A stretch of 47,468 bases of DNA from a virus, in the IMG/VR virus record IMGVR_UViG_3300025424_000438, positions 1 through 47,468 of that record; one strand, given 5' to 3'. This document shows positions 46,444 through 47,468 of the stretch, in pieces. The position numbers were made by a program, and so were the translations under genes. The notes under the pieces are model-generated. The model worked only from the letters and a program-made list of their open reading frames with translations, searched no databases and had not been told where the DNA came from. The stretch's first letter is position 1; each line of letters starts with the position of its first letter.

Positions 46444-47468
46444 ATGAAAGTAACCTATTTAGTAAAACATAATCGTGATTACACAGACGAGCTAACAAAA
46501 GCTCGTCTGGTTGCTGAATGGGCTATTCAAAATAAATTTCAAACCAGTTCCAAACACGTAAAACATATTGGACTTAAATCGGCTATTGCTTGCCAAATAT
46601 TGCGTAAATATGGCAGAAATAAAAACTGTAAGTCAATCACTTCTGTTAAATTGACTATACCTGGTGCTAATGGAAATATACAAATAACCAAAAACGGCGA
46701 AATTAAAATCACTTGTCTAAATGAGCTATTCGTACCCTGGTTTGATTTAACAAACATTACTAAAATATGTCAAATAGAAGCTGATAACGAAAAATATTAT
46801 ATTACTTGTGAGATTGATGAAGAAATACCAAATAATCCAGAATCATATATTGGTGTTGATTTGAATTCAACAGAACATTTTGCTGTGATATCAAGTGGCA
46901 ATAAGATAATCAAACGCGGTAAGCGTCTACGTCATACCAAAGAAGCTGCTATTGCACATCGAGCTAGATTGCAGAGAAAGAAACATTATAAACAGATCAA
47001 AAGAAACAAAAACAAGGAACGTCGTCGTGTACGTGATCAATTACATAAAATAACACGCGAACTAGTTGATCTTGCCAAATCAACAGGACAAGGCATTAGA
47101 ATAGAAAATTTGACGGGAATACGTAAGAAAACAACAAAGAAATATCGAACAAAAAGCAATCGTACCACAAATAACTGGAATTATAGTTTGTTTAGGCAAA
47201 TGCTGGAATACAAAGCCAAGATATGTGGTGTAGTTGTTGAAGCTATTAATCCATTCAACACAAGTAAAACTTGTTCTAGATGTGGCGCAATAGGTCTTCG
47301 AGAACACAAAAAATTTGAATGTCTGGATTGTGGACATCGAGATCATGCCGATTCAAATGCAGCTTTCAATATTGCATTGGGATCACTGATCACTCCTACT
47401 AGTAAAGCGCCTAGTAGTGATGGCTGCTGTGAATCAGCCACGTCAGCTCTGTCTGTGAAAGCCGGACA
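46444..47468 (+). CDS. tnpB: TnpB (IS200/IS605 OrfB-type RNA-guided nuclease), runs off the window
   Basis: An open frame of at least 341 codons with no stop before the right edge. The RuvC-like triad is visible: Asp in YIGVDLN, Glu in IRIENL and Asp in HADSNAAFNIA. A zinc ribbon (TCSRCG...FECLDCG) lies between the last two. The basic bridge-helix region (RARLQRKKHYKQIKRNKNKERRR) is present. TnpB is the RNA-guided DNA nuclease of IS605-type elements and the ancestor of Cas12. No TnpA transposase is in view. The start follows a TATAAATG box by 3 nt, without a ribosome-binding site. Confidence 0.9.
   Translation, partial: MKVTYLVKHNRDYTDELTKARLVAEWAIQNKFQTSSKHVKHIGLKSAIACQILRKYGRNKNCKSITSVKLTIPGANGNIQITKNGEIKITCLNELFVPWFDLTNITKICQIEADNEKYYITCEIDEEIPNNPESYIGVDLNSTEHFAVISSGNKIIKRGKRLRHTKEAAIAHRARLQRKKHYKQIKRNKNKERRRVRDQLHKITRELVDLAKSTGQGIRIENLTGIRKKTTKKYRTKSNRTTNNWNYSLFRQMLEYKAKICGVVVEAINPFNTSKTCSRCGAIGLREHKKFECLDCGHRDHADSNAAFNIALGSLITPTSKAPSSDGCCESATSALSVKAG
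47396..47440 (+). ncRNA. Stem-loops in the tnpB 3' end, candidate guide RNA scaffold
   Basis: Two hairpins, CTACTAG-N8-CTAGTAG (47396-47417) and TGGCTG-N8-CAGCCA (47421-47440), lie in the last visible part of tnpB. In IS605 elements the omega RNA overlaps the 3' end of tnpB. The end of the element is outside the window. Confidence 0.4.

Noticed and set aside
1-47468. CRISPR arrays, integrase or attachment sites
   Set aside because: No regularly spaced direct repeats, no integrase gene and no tRNA-end duplication were seen.

Overview
The window is part of the genome of a large, T4-related tailed phage infecting a Gram-negative bacterium. I infer this from four things: a rIIA/rIIB pair, a T4-type topoisomerase (gp39- and gp52-like subunits), many copies of the T4 late-promoter octamer (T/C)ATAAATA, and tightly packed, mostly minus-strand genes with overlapping start and stop codons. 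The DNA is AT-rich. A SleB-type endolysin with a signal peptide and a small lipoprotein fit a Gram-negative host. The host itself cannot be named from the sequence.

Layout. 1-6.8 kb (+): the end of a VQxAAV-repeat protein, a MoxR-like double AAA+ ATPase coupled to a vWA/HExxH protein, a small predicted virion protein and a further AAA+ ATPase. 6.8-20.4 kb (mostly -): nucleotidase, HerA-like ATPase, rIIB and rIIA, CCA-adding enzyme, ppGpp-hydrolase-like HD protein, a serine hydrolase (+), a second repeat protein, an RlaP-like nucleotidyltransferase, YqeY, a triple winged-helix protein and ClpS. 20.4-24.7 kb (-): Hsp20, then an overlapping SpeD-like / membrane protein / ClpX / IF-3 / bS21 operon. 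24.7-31.7 kb: a virion protein, endolysin, QueD-like protein, the large repeat protein (+), Smr protein (+), phosphatase and SprT-like protease. 31.7-35.9 kb: a GIY-YIG homing endonuclease, a Ro60-like DUF2828 protein preceded by three homologous hairpin RNAs, a glycosyltransferase, and a tRNA(CAU) interrupted by 83 nt. 36-44.9 kb (-): second glycosyltransferase, membrane proteins, TilS, Nudix, GMP reductase, DEDD exonuclease and the topoisomerase. 44.9-47.5 kb: a circularly permuted tmRNA, a new three-way-junction RNA, small genes, a lipoprotein and a TnpB running off the right edge.

Two promoter classes can be read directly. Sigma70-type boxes TTGAC(A/T)-N17-TANNNT precede many minus-strand genes, and T4-type late boxes (T/C)ATAAATA precede others. 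Only the four non-coding RNA loci (hairpin array, tRNA, tmRNA, three-way-junction RNA) combine both, as TTGAC(A/T)-N17-(T/C)ATAAATA.

Taken together the window is rich in translation and protein quality control. It has IF-3, bS21 (with a Shine-Dalgarno-sequestering hairpin), tRNA(CAU) with TilS and a CCA-adding enzyme, tmRNA, ClpX (ClpP-docking IGF loop kept), ClpS and Hsp20. The most novel-looking element is the Ro60-like gene with its array of structured RNAs; the interrupted tRNA and the permuted tmRNA come next.
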